Assembly: GCF_029525575.1 (NCBI RefSeq)
Contig: NZ_JAPDIA010000008.1
Location: 930,001 to 994,000, forward strand
From: Cohnella rhizosphaerae
GTDB taxonomy: Bacteria > Bacillota > Bacilli > Paenibacillales > Paenibacillaceae
Length of the DNA stretch: 64,000 bases
Reading direction: 5' to 3'
Below, piece after piece: positions 39,454-49,626 of the stretch. The notes under the pieces are model-generated. The model saw nothing but the letters and a program-made list of their open reading frames with translations, had not been told where the DNA came from and ran no database searches. Both the position numbers and the translations under genes were made by a program. Positions within the stretch are counted from its first letter, which is position 1. Every line of letters starts with the position of its first letter.

Positions 39454-39544
39454 AGAAAATACAACTTTTACGGCGCGCCGGCAAACACGCCGCGCGAGTC
39501 GCGCAGGTTTGTTGTGTATTTCAATAGATCGTTCATTTTTATGC

Positions 39545-39590
39545 CTGCAAACGTTTTCTATAATCAATATAGAGACCAAATAGAGACCAA
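39545..39590 (+). promoter_or_regulatory. Promoter with cre-like site and 11-bp direct repeats upstream of ABC operon 2
   Basis: TATAAT lies at 39559-39564. Directly upstream and overlapping it by two bases, CTGCAAACGTTTTCTA (39545-39560) matches the CcpA cre consensus except at two outer positions, which would allow catabolite repression. ATAGAGACCAA is repeated twice in tandem at 39569-39590 near the expected transcription start. No good -35 is seen, which fits an activator-dependent promoter. Confidence 0.6.
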
Positions 39591-39613
39591 TTCAATCCAA
39601 GGAGAACGAAACG

Positions 39614-40520
39614 ATGCGATCAAAAAAAGAATAGAATCGGGTGGAAATACTTCCTCATCGCCATGCCGTTTATGATTTACGTCATCGCTTTTTTATTTTG
39701 TACCGTTATTCGGCTGGATCTATTCTTTTTACAACTACAATCCGGCGTTAAGTTTCTCGCAGCTGAAGTTCGTAGGCTTCGATAATTTCGTTAAGATCTA
39801 CAACGAACGAAGCGAAATTTACCGGGTCCTCAAAAATACGTTGGCGATGAGTCTTCTCCTGATCCTGGTTACGCCGTTGCCGTTGATCGCGGCCGTCATG
39901 ATCAATGAAATTAAGCACAGCAAGTACAAACGATTTATTCAGACCGTGACCACGCTGCCTAATTTTATAAGCTGGATCGTCGTATTTTCTCTTACGTTCG
40001 CCGTTTTTTCAAGCGATGGCCTCTATTACACCCTCTTAAGAAATCTGCATTTCGACGTTCCGGTTATCGGAATCATGGGCAACAACGGTGCCGCCTGGTT
40101 TTTCCAGGCCGGGCTTTATGTTTGGAAGACGATCGGCTGGACGATGATCATCTACATGGCCGCGATCGCCGGGATCGACAGCGAGCAGTACGAGGCGGCC
40201 CGAATCGACGGCGCGGGCAAATTCGGCTTAATGCGCTACATCACGATACCGGGCCTGGGGCCGACCTTTTTTTGTCCTCCTGTTATTGCAGATCAGCAAT
40301 TTGTTGAACAACGGGCTCGATCAATTCCTCGTCTTTTATAACCCGCTCGTCGCCGACAAATTAAACGTGCTCGATTACTTCATCTATCAGGTCGGCTGGG
40401 CTGTCAGCGACTACTCCTATGCGACCGTCTTGGGGATGGTGAAGTCCTTGCTCGGCATCGGGCTGTTGTTCGCCGTCAACTATCTCTCCAAGAAAACGAA
40501 GGGGGGAGTCGATCCTGTGA
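39614..40520 (+). CDS. Sugar ABC transporter permease, LplB type, second system (four frameshifts)
   Basis: The reconstructed length is 300 residues, with six helices. LIAMPFMIYVIAF, VPLFGWIYSF, FVGFDNFVKIY and the EAA loop EQYEAARIDGAGKFGLMRYITIP are present. Breaks: A7 39622-39628, T6 39689-39694, T7 40267-40273 and G6 40501-40506, one base too many at each. After the last correction the protein ends KTKGESIL at TGA 40518-40520, overlapping the GTG start of the next permease. Without it the two permeases read as one chain, which I take as an artefact. GGAG 9 nt before ATG 39614 supports the start. Confidence 0.83.
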
Positions 40521-41413
40521 TAAAGAACCAACATTCGCTGGGCGAACGGATTTTCGACAAATTCAACTACGTATTTATGGCCTTGTTCTCCTTTATCTGT
40601 ATCTATCCGTTCTATTATGTGTTTATTTATTCGATCAGCGAACCGCGATTGGCGCAAAAAGGCATTTATCTATGGCCGGGCAACTTCAATATCGACGCTT
40701 ATATTAAAATATTCAGTTTAAATACGATCCCGCATGCTTTTCTCGTTTCGGTAGAAAAAACAGTGATATTCACCGTTTTATGCGTGTATTTCTCGGCCAT
40801 GCTTTCCTATCTCTTTACGAAACACTCGATGCCTTACCGCAAACTCATGTATCGCATCGTAATATCGTCCATGTATCTCAACTCCGGTCTGATCCCGTGG
40901 TATATCACGATGAAAACGTACGGTTTGCGCAATTCCTTCCTGCTTTACGTCCTGCCGGGTATCATTAACGCCTTCTATATCATCCTGGTCAAGACTTATA
41001 TCGAGCAATTGCCCGCTTCGCTTGAAGAGTCGGCCCAGATCGACGGCGCCGGATTTATGACCGTCTTCAATCGCATTATATTTCCCTTGTCCAAGCCCAT
41101 CATCGCAACGGTAGCCGTATATGCTTCGGTGGGGTGCTGGAATTACTGGATCGACAATTACTTGCTGGTCGAAAAAGCCAGTCTGCAAACGATACAGGTC
41201 ATCCTGTACGGCTATCTGAACGAAGCGCAAAGCTTGTCTCAGGATCTTGCGGCCATGACGGCCAATTCGGGTTCGGGCAGACAGCTCCAGCTCTCGCCGG
41301 AGACGATCAAGATGAGCATCACCGTCATTTCGGTGCTTCCGATCATCCTTGTCTATCCGTTTTTGCAAAAGAATTTTATCAAGGGCATTATGCTGGGCGC
41401 GGTGAAAGGTTAA
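40517..41413 (+). CDS. Sugar ABC transporter permease, YtcP type, second system
   Basis: 298 residues from GTG 40517, intact, six helices. FICIYPFYYVFIYSISEP, the EAA loop LEESAQIDGAGFMTVFNRIIFP and the C-terminus FIKGIMLGAVKG are typical. GTG overlaps the stop of the first permease (GTGA), a common coupled arrangement. The open frame continues upstream to 40286 only because of the suspected extra G in 40501-40506. It forms the membrane channel with the LplB-type partner. Confidence 0.88.
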   Translation: MIKNQHSLGERIFDKFNYVFMALFSFICIYPFYYVFIYSISEPRLAQKGIYLWPGNFNIDAYIKIFSLNTIPHAFLVSVEKTVIFTVLCVYFSAMLSYLFTKHSMPYRKLMYRIVISSMYLNSGLIPWYITMKTYGLRNSFLLYVLPGIINAFYIILVKTYIEQLPASLEESAQIDGAGFMTVFNRIIFPLSKPIIATVAVYASVGCWNYWIDNYLLVEKASLQTIQVILYGYLNEAQSLSQDLAAMTANSGSGRQLQLSPETIKMSITVISVLPIILVYPFLQKNFIKGIMLGAVKG

Positions 41414-41423
41414 TTCGGATATG

Positions 41424-41445
41424 ATGGTTTTTTCTAGAAAACCAT
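41424..41445 (+). promoter_or_regulatory. Intercistronic hairpin before binding-protein gene
   Basis: ATGGTTTT pairs with AAAACCAT (8 bp, 6-nt loop). It lacks a following T-tract, so RNA processing or stabilisation is more likely than full termination. Confidence 0.4.
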
Positions 41446-41492
41446 GTATCAATAGATAAAGCTGAAAGTCAATCACATTGGGAGGTTATTCG

Positions 41493-43301
41493 ATGTCAGG
41501 GATGAAAAAGAAAACGAGTTTGCTCGCGATGGTTGCCAGCTTGTCTCTTCTGGCAATGACGGCGTGTTCTGGCAACAACGGATCGAACAACGCTTCATCG
41601 TCCGCACCGGCTTCAAGCGCTGCGCCATCGTCGAGCGAAGCGGCCGCATCAAGCGGGGCGGCCGATCCTTCGGCCGGAACCGGGCTTCCCAGAGATCCGA
41701 TTACGTTAAAAGTTTTCATCGGCGGTTCGGATGCGAGCTTGAACGGCGTTTGGAATTCGTCGATCGCCAAGGTCATTCAGGAAAAACTGGGAATTACGCT
41801 GGATTTGATTACCGGCGACGCCGTTAAAGCGAAAACGCTGGTTGCCGGCGGAGACTTGCCCGACGTTCTTTCGACTGCCGGAATCTCGGACCTGGTGGAC
41901 TCTTTGATTCAGAGCGGTCAAGTGATTCCGTTGGACGATCTGATCGATAAGTACGGCCCGAATATCAAGAAGAATACCCCGCAAGCGCTGGAAATCATGA
42001 AGGCGTCGGCAAGCAACAATACGGGAAAAGTTTATTTCCTGCCCGTTCGGGTGAATAAAGCCAGCGACAATCCTGTCCCGCTGAGCAGCGCGCTTGCCGG
42101 ATTCTATACCAGATGGGATCTGTATAAAGCGATCGGCGCGCCGGCGATGTCGAACGAAGACGATTTCTTGAAAGTGAACAAGGAAATTCAAGATAAGTTC
42201 CCGACGACGAAAGACGGCAAAAAAGCTTATGCGTTCTCGGCATGGGCCGGAGGAGATATGTTCCCGTACATGATCTCCTATCCGTTCTCCATGGGATATA
42301 ACAACTGGTCGTACGATACTTCCATCGGCGCGGTCGATGGCGACGTTCAAGACAATTTCCTGCAAAAAGACGGCGTATTCTGGAACGGCATCAAGTTTTT
42401 CAACAAAGCTTACCGCATGGGCATATTCGATCCGGAAGGATTCACGCAAAAAATCGATCAATACATCGCCAAGCTAAACAACGGCCAAGTGTATAACTCG
42501 GCGGCAAGCTTCTGGATGGGCGGCAGCGATTTGGTCTCCAATACCGGCGTTGCCAATGCGGAATTGCTGCAATTGCCCGGACCGTTCCCCGGCTACATGG
42601 CGTTGTATCCAAAAGACGCGCCGGGCGGCAATCTCCTGGGACCGGCACGCGCCATTACGAAAGCCAACAAGTATCCGGAGCGCACGATGGAGTTGTTTAA
42701 TTTCCTTAGCGGCGACGAAGGCGGAAGATTGCTGTTCACCGGCGTCAAGGGCGTAGATTGGGATGTCGTAGACGGCAAGCCGCAATTGATCGGCAAGATG
42801 GCGAAGCCTTCCGATCCTGGATACAGCGACTATCTGAAGAGCGTAGGTACGACGACGCTGAACAAATTGTCCAATCTTCATGAAGCATGGCCGGCAGAAG
42901 ACGGCTATCCGCTCGACCTGAAGCTGGTTATCGATCCGGCTACGGTTACGACTGCCGAAAAAGAATTGGCCCAGCAATTTGGCGCGGAGCTGTATCCCGG
43001 TCAAGTATACGATAAGTTGATTAAAGAAGGAAAAGCCATCACCGACTCTAAATACTTTGCGTTCACTGCATTCGTCAAGCAGTTGTCCCAACCGAATCAA
43101 CAAGTGATGACGAAGGCGGAAACGTACTTCCTGGCGAACGTTGCGAAATATATCATGGCGAAGGACGACGCTGCCTTCGAAGCCGCGCAGAACAAAGCCA
43201 TCGACGACTTCAAAGCGATGGGCGTGGACAAAGCGTATGCCGAATTCCACAAGCTGATCGACGACGCCAAGGCTTTCGTCAAAGAGAACAATCTGGAATA
43301 G
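41493..43301 (+). CDS. Extracellular solute-binding lipoprotein of sugar ABC transporter 2
   Basis: 602 residues, intact. Signal KKKTSLLAMVASLSLLAMTAC gives a lipoprotein Cys at residue 25, followed by a Ser/Ala linker. The LplA-type binding domain shows VAGGDLPDVLSTAG and YFLPVRVN. The ATG 41493 has GGAGG 7 nt upstream. It is the last gene of the transporter operon (permease, permease, binding protein) and ends before the terminator at 43328-43359. It probably binds a galactoside- or arabinose-containing oligosaccharide, given GH36 and GH51 nearby. Confidence 0.92.
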   Translation: MSGMKKKTSLLAMVASLSLLAMTACSGNNGSNNASSSAPASSAAPSSSEAAASSGAADPSAGTGLPRDPITLKVFIGGSDASLNGVWNSSIAKVIQEKLGITLDLITGDAVKAKTLVAGGDLPDVLSTAGISDLVDSLIQSGQVIPLDDLIDKYGPNIKKNTPQALEIMKASASNNTGKVYFLPVRVNKASDNPVPLSSALAGFYTRWDLYKAIGAPAMSNEDDFLKVNKEIQDKFPTTKDGKKAYAFSAWAGGDMFPYMISYPFSMGYNNWSYDTSIGAVDGDVQDNFLQKDGVFWNGIKFFNKAYRMGIFDPEGFTQKIDQYIAKLNNGQVYNSAASFWMGGSDLVSNTGVANAELLQLPGPFPGYMALYPKDAPGGNLLGPARAITKANKYPERTMELFNFLSGDEGGRLLFTGVKGVDWDVVDGKPQLIGKMAKPSDPGYSDYLKSVGTTTLNKLSNLHEAWPAEDGYPLDLKLVIDPATVTTAEKELAQQFGAELYPGQVYDKLIKEGKAITDSKYFAFTAFVKQLSQPNQQVMTKAETYFLANVAKYIMAKDDAAFEAAQNKAIDDFKAMGVDKAYAEFHKLIDDAKAFVKENNLE

Positions 43302-43327
43302 GAACGGGTGCCGATTGCGCGCAATTG

Positions 43328-43359
43328 AAAAGGGACTGCCTACAGGTAGTCCCTTTTCT
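43328..43359 (+). terminator. Terminator of ABC operon 2
   Basis: AAAAGGGACTGCC pairs with GGTAGTCCCTTTT with a TACA loop, 26 nt after the binding-protein stop. It separates the transporter from the hydrolase genes, possibly allowing partial read-through. Confidence 0.8.
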
Positions 43360-43401
43360 ACTGACTCGCGCCTTCAGGGTGCCGTACGGGAGGGAAAACA
43401 A

Positions 43402-45531
43402 GTGTCTACGAATTCGACTTCCATTATCGCCGATCTGGCGCGCATGCGTTTCCAGTACAAGTCGGAGCTGGCGGTATACACAGAAAAGCTGTCGGACGGA
43501 AGATTGCTGTTCTGCGGCTTTCAAGACAATGGCACCATCATCTACGAACACGCGGACATCGCGGATAAACCTTCGTTCGATCTGACGATCGACGGAGAAT
43601 CGTTGGATTACGGATGGGAATTTCGCGATTTTGATTCGGTTACGGACGAACGCGGGAACACGACCGGCACGTTGACGTTACAGCATGCCGCAAAGCCGAT
43701 TGGATTAAAAGTCGTCACGCGATGCAGCGGATTCGGCTTCTTCAGAAGATCGGTCGAGATCGTCAATCTATCTAGCGATACGACCTGCGGGCTGACGAAC
43801 GTGACGCCGCTCAAGGGAAGCCTGTGGAGCATAACGGACAACGTCGCCGACAATCTGCGGGACGACACCGTCTCGCCTTATTCCGTCGGACGCTTTAAAG
43901 ATTTGTATTGGGCGAACGAGGGCAAATTCGCCTGGCAGGACGTACCGGTCAACACCGGCGTCTTCTTTAACTCGACCTTCGGCATGAGCGGGCACAGCAG
44001 CCCTTTCTTTATTTTGCGCAACAACATAAACGGCGGCTATTTCGTTTGCCAGATGGGGTGGTCGTCCAATTGGAAGACCGCCTTTTTCGCCGACTATTTT
44101 AACGACAGCCGTCTTCCGAACCGTATCAATCTGAACTTCGAAGTACTGCCCGTGACGCCGGCTCCGGCCAGATTGATCGCGCCTGGCGAGACGATCTCGG
44201 CGCCCGACATGCATTTCGGCATGAACCACGTCGACCTGGATTCGGCGATCCAAAGCCTCCACGCCTATTTGCGGCAATCCGTGCTCCGACAGGCGGGCGA
44301 CGGCGCGCAGCCCGTCATCTACAACCAGTCCGGATATATGGTGCCCGGCTACAAGCTGCCCGAGATGAGCGAAGCGGGACTTCAAGCAGAGGTCGATATC
44401 GCGGCGGAGCTTGGCGCGGAGCTATTCATGATCGACGCCGGCTGGTACGGCAACAACGGGACGGCGGGAGCCGATTGGGGGAATACGACGGGCGACTGGT
44501 ACGCCGCCGACATCCTGCCGAACGATCTGCACCCCGTGTATGCGTATGCGCGCGCAAAAGGTCTGAAATGCGGCTTGTGGGTCGAGATCGAAACGGCCGG
44601 CTCGAAATCGAAGCTGGCGCAGGCGCACCCCGATTGGTTCTTAACGAAGTACGGCCAAACGTTCCCGCGGGTGCTCGATCTGTCGAAGCCGGAGGTGAAG
44701 GATTTCGTAGAATCCGAAATCGTCCGGCTCGTCGACAAATATCAATTGGACATGTTCCGTCTGGACTACAATTCAAGCTCGCACGAAGGGGGCTTTAACC
44801 TCAAGGACGGCCGGAACGAAAACACGCATTGGAGGCATATGGAGGCGATTTACGAGATTTTCGAGCGGGTCGGCAGAAAGTATCCGAATCTTCAGCTGGA
44901 AAACTGCGCCAGCGGCGGCGGACGAACGGATATCGGCATCGTCAGCCGGTTTACGACGACCTGGGTTTCCGACTGGTTCAAAATGCCGCGCACGGTGCGG
45001 ATCCTGAACGGCATGAGCATGGCGCTCCCGCCCGAATTCATCAACAGATCCTACACGCCCGGGATGGAAGGGAATCTGGACACCCACATGCATGCGATCA
45101 TGATGGCGCATCCGATGCTGTGCGGCGTCGTGCCGTCTCTTGCGGCGGCGAGTCCCGCCATGATGGCTTGCGTGAAAAAATATATCGGCATCTACAAAAA
45201 TTTCATTCGGACGTTCCATCGGACGGCCAAGGTATATCATCATACGCCGGTCATCCCCGGCGCCGACGGCACCGGCTGGGCTGCGCTGGAGTATGTATCG
45301 GAAGATCGGACCAAGGCGGTCGCGACCGTGTTCCGGCTCATCAACGCGGAGGAAAACCGCTACGTCCTGAAATTCAAAGGACTCGACAAGCAGGCGATCT
45401 ATACCGTTCGGATCGAGCCGGAGGGGAGCGCCTTCGAGGCCGGCGGTTACGCATTGACGAGAGAGGGACTGGAGATCGAGCTGGATACGGCTTTGACCTC
45501 GCAAATGATAATGCTGACAAAGAATAAGTAG
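43402..45531 (+). CDS. GH36 alpha-galactosidase
   Basis: 709 residues from GTG 43402, chosen because GGGAGGG lies 7 nt upstream; the longer frame passes through the terminator. The beta-sandwich N-terminus precedes a TIM barrel with the nucleophile Asp455 in MFRLDYN, ENCASGGGRTD and the acid/base Asp524 in WVSDWF, 69 residues apart as in GH36. There is no signal peptide, so imported alpha-galactosides (raffinose-type or galactomannan oligomers) are likely substrates. Followed by an SGNH hydrolase gene in the same direction. Confidence 0.92.
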   Translation: MSTNSTSIIADLARMRFQYKSELAVYTEKLSDGRLLFCGFQDNGTIIYEHADIADKPSFDLTIDGESLDYGWEFRDFDSVTDERGNTTGTLTLQHAAKPIGLKVVTRCSGFGFFRRSVEIVNLSSDTTCGLTNVTPLKGSLWSITDNVADNLRDDTVSPYSVGRFKDLYWANEGKFAWQDVPVNTGVFFNSTFGMSGHSSPFFILRNNINGGYFVCQMGWSSNWKTAFFADYFNDSRLPNRINLNFEVLPVTPAPARLIAPGETISAPDMHFGMNHVDLDSAIQSLHAYLRQSVLRQAGDGAQPVIYNQSGYMVPGYKLPEMSEAGLQAEVDIAAELGAELFMIDAGWYGNNGTAGADWGNTTGDWYAADILPNDLHPVYAYARAKGLKCGLWVEIETAGSKSKLAQAHPDWFLTKYGQTFPRVLDLSKPEVKDFVESEIVRLVDKYQLDMFRLDYNSSSHEGGFNLKDGRNENTHWRHMEAIYEIFERVGRKYPNLQLENCASGGGRTDIGIVSRFTTTWVSDWFKMPRTVRILNGMSMALPPEFINRSYTPGMEGNLDTHMHAIMMAHPMLCGVVPSLAAASPAMMACVKKYIGIYKNFIRTFHRTAKVYHHTPVIPGADGTGWAALEYVSEDRTKAVATVFRLINAEENRYVLKFKGLDKQAIYTVRIEPEGSAFEAGGYALTREGLEIELDTALTSQMIMLTKNK

Positions 45532-45557
45532 CGAATCGAGACAGGGAGCGACCATAC

Positions 45558-47217
45558 ATGAAAACGACCTATACGGGCCTGGCGGTCCTGCCTACGACGC
45601 CGGCCTCCATGAACGTCATCGTCGAACCCGGACGCATCATGACGGGCAGCCGCGTCGTGGAGCTGGCCGAGGCCGCGACGGTATGCATTCGGGTGGCCGG
45701 ACAACGGCGGTTCAACGACCAGCGCTATCGGATCGTCGGGGAAGGCGCCGCATCCCCAAGCGGCTGGAACGGCGAGAACATTCGCGGCACCGCGGGAATG
45801 CCATACCAGCGCATGGTGCCCGGCTCGCTGCAGGTGTATGCGAGGGACCGGAGCAAACGTTACGTACCGGAAGCCGATTATACGCAGGACAGCTACTGGG
45901 GCTCCATCAAGCGTAACCCGCAAGGGGGCATCGCCATCGACGAAGAGCTGTCCATCGATTATGCCGTATGGCTATGCCGATACGACGCGATCGTGCTGCT
46001 TGAGGACGGTACGATAAGCGTCGTCGAAGGAGACTGCGACGCGCCCGAATCCCGCGAGCTGCTGCTGCCCGAGCCGCCGAAGGTGGAGCGGGGGGTTTGT
46101 CCTGGCCCATATATTCACGGGCTGGGGGCAGACCTGCGTCTATGGCGGAGGAAGCGCGATCGTCGCGGATCGCTTGACGGCCGCGCGTTCGACGGATGGA
46201 CTGCCGGCACTCGCGGGCAGATACGAAGATATGGTCGAACGCACCTACGTCGTCGAGGTACGTCATGCGGAGCACGATGACGAAGGGCGGTTCCTGGCGA
46301 GCATCGGGGCGACGGGAGAAGATTACGGCACGAACCGCGCATTGACGATGGACACGTTGCGTTGGACGGAAGCCAGATCGCTCCCTGGCGATTCGAAGCT
46401 GCCGCTTCTGCTGCAAACCGCGTACGGTTATCCGGTAGGCTGGGGGCTGGCGCTGGATTTCTCGACTATGAAGGAACCCGCCGGCGGCGACCTGTCCGGC
46501 ACGTACAAGGTAACGGTCTACCCGGAGATGATCTTCGATCGCAGACACGCCTTGGACGGCTGCGATCCGCTGGACGCCGTCCCGCTGGAGCAGCGGGACA
46601 GCCTGGACGGCTTCAGGGAGAAGGCGGCTTCCGGGCGGCCGGTGCGCATCGCATTCTTCGGCGCGAGCAATGCGAGGCACGGTCTATGGCCGGCTCAGGT
46701 CGTGAGCGCGCTCAGGCAAGCCTTCCCGCAGACGGCCATCTCCACTTCCGTCATCGCCTACGGCGGAGAGGAAATGCGCCATGGCCGGCATCGCTTCCAC
46801 CATGAGGTGCTAAGCGTCGCGCCCGACTTGATCGTGATGGAATATTTCATCAACGATGTCTGCCACGGCCGGCCGGACGAGACGGAGGAAGCCGCAAGAT
46901 TTATTTTGCAAAGCATCGGCGACGCCGGCATTCCTTGCATCCTCCTGACGAACAACGGCGCCAATCCCCTATTTTCCAGGCACGGCTCGTCCGCGAGCTT
47001 CCAGCGTTACCACGACTTGTACCGAAGCTTGGCAGCCGAATACCGGTTCGCCTTCGTCGGCGCGTACGGCTATTTCAGCAATCTTCATCGATACGGCAAG
47101 TACTTCATCACGGAGCTTAAAGGCAATATGGTCAACCATCCCTACGGGCTTGTCGATCAGAACTGGGGGGCGTTCGATCGGGTGCTGAGCAACGCGATAT
47201 TAAAAATACTCCGATAG
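45558..47217 (+). CDS. SGNH/GDSL-type hydrolase with unknown N-terminal domain (one frameshift)
   Basis: The reconstructed length is 552 residues. The first about 340 residues are beta-rich and not recognised. The C-terminal SGNH fold shows block I FFGASNARHG (Ser nucleophile), YGGEEMRHGRHRF, block III YFINDVCHG and a late His in NMVNHPYG. Such enzymes remove acetyl or other acyl groups from carbohydrates. The break is at G6 46090-46095 and one G less gives VERGFVLAH. It lies between GH36 and GH32, so it may de-acetylate oligosaccharides before hydrolysis. Confidence 0.78.
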
Positions 47218-47219
47218 TG

Positions 47220-48855
47220 ATGGAAGGACGGGAGATGCCGGAGATGGCACAGAACGAGAGGGAGCAGAACGAGAGGGAGCAGAACGATTTGGACCAGAAC
47301 GATTTGGACCAATCGATTCGGGCGGTCAAGCGATTCAGAACGCTGCTGCTCGGCGACCGCCGCCGTCCGGGCTATCACTTTGCCATGCCCGAGGGCTACG
47401 GATTGCCGGGCGACCCGAACGGCGCTTTTTTACGCGAACGGCAGATATCATCTCATGTACCTTTATCAAAATGATACGAGCACGACCGGCGCCTTTAACT
47501 GGGGACATATATCGAGCCACGATCTGGTGCATTGGCGGCATCACCCGGACGCGATCGTCCCGAGCGAGGGAGATAACGGCGCGTTCAGCGGAGGCGCGTT
47601 CGTCGACGACGACGGAACGGCCTATCTCGCATATTCCAGCTTGGCGATCGACATGGAGACGATGACCGGCGGCGGCGTCGGCATCGCACGGAGCTCGGAC
47701 AGACATTACGACCATTGGGAGAAGTTCGATTCCCTGGCGATCCAGAGCACGGCCAACGGCATTACGGAGGTCGTCGGCAAAAACGGCGAGCTCGTGCATG
47801 CGGGAAGCTGCGATCCGAGCAACATCTGGAAAAAAGACGGCATGTATTATTTGCAAACCGGAAATCTTTGCGTGCTCGGCGATTACGGAAGAAGCGCGGA
47901 TTCCCCGCTCGAGGCAAGAGGGGACTGGACGGATTTATTCCGGTCGGCGGATCTGAAGACGTGGGAATACGTAGACCGCTTTTACGAAAGGGATCGCTCG
48001 AACCGATGGACGGAGGAGTCCGAGGACGACATGTGCCCGAGCTTCCTCCCGCTGCCGCTGTCCAGGCAGGGCGGGGCGCCGAGCGGCAAGTACCTGCAGC
48101 TCTTCCTGTCGCATAACAGAGGCTGCCAATATTATATCGGCGAATACCGCGACGACCGGTTCTGGCCGGAAAGCCACGGACGCATGACATGGGCGGACAG
48201 GGCGTTCGCCGCGCCGGAAGCGTTGACGGACGACAAAGGCCGGCAAATCGTCTGGGTATGGCTCATCGATAATCTGGACGACGAGACCAGCTTCGGGTGG
48301 TCGGGCGTGTACAGCCTGCCGCGCTCCCTTTGGTTAGGCGCCGACGGGACGCTGCGGATGGCGCCGGTCGACGAGCTGGCCTTGCTGCGGTATAACGCGA
48401 AGCGCTTCCCGGCTGTCGCGCTGTGCGCCGGAGAAAAGTTCTCGCTTGACGGCATCGACGGCGAGTCTTGCGAGCTTCGGCTGACGATCGCGCCGGGAAC
48501 GGCCGGCAGGGTCGGTCTTCAGGTACGCGCATCTCCGGACGGCGCGGAGGCGACGCTGCTCTATTACGATGCCGAATCGAAGACGCTCGTCTTCGATTCG
48601 ACGCGCAGCGGCGATGGCGGCTGGAAGGTGAGGGAAGCCGCGCCTTTTGCGTTGCAAGCGTCCGAACGGCTGGAATTAGCGATTTATATCGATAAAGGCG
48701 TGATCGAGATTTTCGCGAACGAGCGCCAAGCGATCGCAAGACGGGTGTATCCGGAGAGAGCGGACAGCACGGGCGTCTATCTGTTCTGCGAGGGAGGCAC
48801 CGCTTCCTTCGAGACGATCGACGTATGGGAAATGATGCCCTCGAATCCCTGCTAA
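47220..48855 (+). CDS. GH32 family beta-fructofuranosidase/levanase-like enzyme (one frameshift)
   Basis: The reconstructed length is about 544 residues. The five-bladed propeller motif GLPGDPNGAF (the WMNDPNG region, with the nucleophile Asp) is followed by HLMYLYQND, WGHISSHDLVHW, FSGGAFVDD and a C-terminal beta-sandwich (LELAIYIDKGVIEIFANER). The break is at T6 47426-47431. The N-terminus carries a charged repeat (EREQN twice, DLDQN twice) absent from normal GH32; start candidates are GTG 47217 or ATG 47220, 47235 or 47244, so this part may be untranslated. No signal peptide is seen. It hydrolyses fructosyl or related furanosyl linkages. Confidence 0.82.
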
Positions 48856-48880
48856 GCAGAGCACAAGGAGTGAAATACAA

Positions 48881-49582
48881 ATGAGAATATTGGCTATCGG
48901 CGCCCATCCGGACGATGTGGAATGCTGCGTAGGCGGCACGTTGGCGAAGTATGCGGCGCGCGGGGACGAAGTGACGATCATGGTGGCGACCAACGGGAAC
49001 GTCGGCTCGCCGTCGCTGAGCAAGGAAGAAATCGCGGCCGTGCGCAAAAAAGAGGCGCAGGCCGCAGCGGACGTCATCGGGGCTGAGTTGATCTGGCTGG
49101 ATTACGACGACGAGTTTTTGTTCCATGACCGCGAATCCAGAATGACCTTCATCAACGCCATCCGCAGGGCGAATCCGGACGTCATGTTCGTGCATAGTCC
49201 CAACGATTACCACCCGGATCATCGCGTCTGTTCGGAAATATCGATCGATTGCCGCATCCCGGTGACCGTGCCGCTCATCGTCACGGAATATCCGGCGATG
49301 GCGAACGTGCCGCACGTTTTTTTGTACGAGAACGTCGGCGCCGTGGATTTTCAGCCCGAGGCCTACGTCGATATTACCGAAACGTTCGAGGTCAAGTCGC
49401 GGATGCTCAAATGCCACGAAAGCCAGGACGTCTGGATGCAGCATGTGTACGGCGCCGATATCGTCGCGAACATGGCCCGAGTCGCCTCGATGCGCGGGGT
49501 AGCGCCGGGCTTCAAATATGCCGAAGGCTTTCGCAGCTTGCCCATGTTCCCGGTCCCGGGGCGTCCGCACCTGCTTCCGTAG
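48881..49582 (+). CDS. PIG-L family deacetylase, copy B
   Basis: 233 residues, same length as copy A at 28126. AHPDDVECCVGGTLAKY contains the HPDDxE zinc motif, NDYHPDHRVC a second zinc-site segment, and RMLKCHESQDVWMQH is shared almost exactly with copy A. Both copies end GG/GRPHLLP. It starts 25 nt after the GH32 gene. Removes an acetyl group from an amino sugar or similar compound; a strong link with the neighbouring GH172, TIM-barrel-like and enolase-superfamily genes is likely. Confidence 0.92.
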   Translation: MRILAIGAHPDDVECCVGGTLAKYAARGDEVTIMVATNGNVGSPSLSKEEIAAVRKKEAQAAADVIGAELIWLDYDDEFLFHDRESRMTFINAIRRANPDVMFVHSPNDYHPDHRVCSEISIDCRIPVTVPLIVTEYPAMANVPHVFLYENVGAVDFQPEAYVDITETFEVKSRMLKCHESQDVWMQHVYGADIVANMARVASMRGVAPGFKYAEGFRSLPMFPVPGRPHLLP

Positions 49583-49626
49583 GGCGACCGCGCGCTATCC
49601 ACGAACAAGATGACCGGAGGTTAACG

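Noticed and set aside
40286..41413. Fused ABC permease of 375 residues
   Set aside because: Caused by one suspected extra G in 40501-40506; corrected, it becomes two normal permeases with a GTGA overlap.
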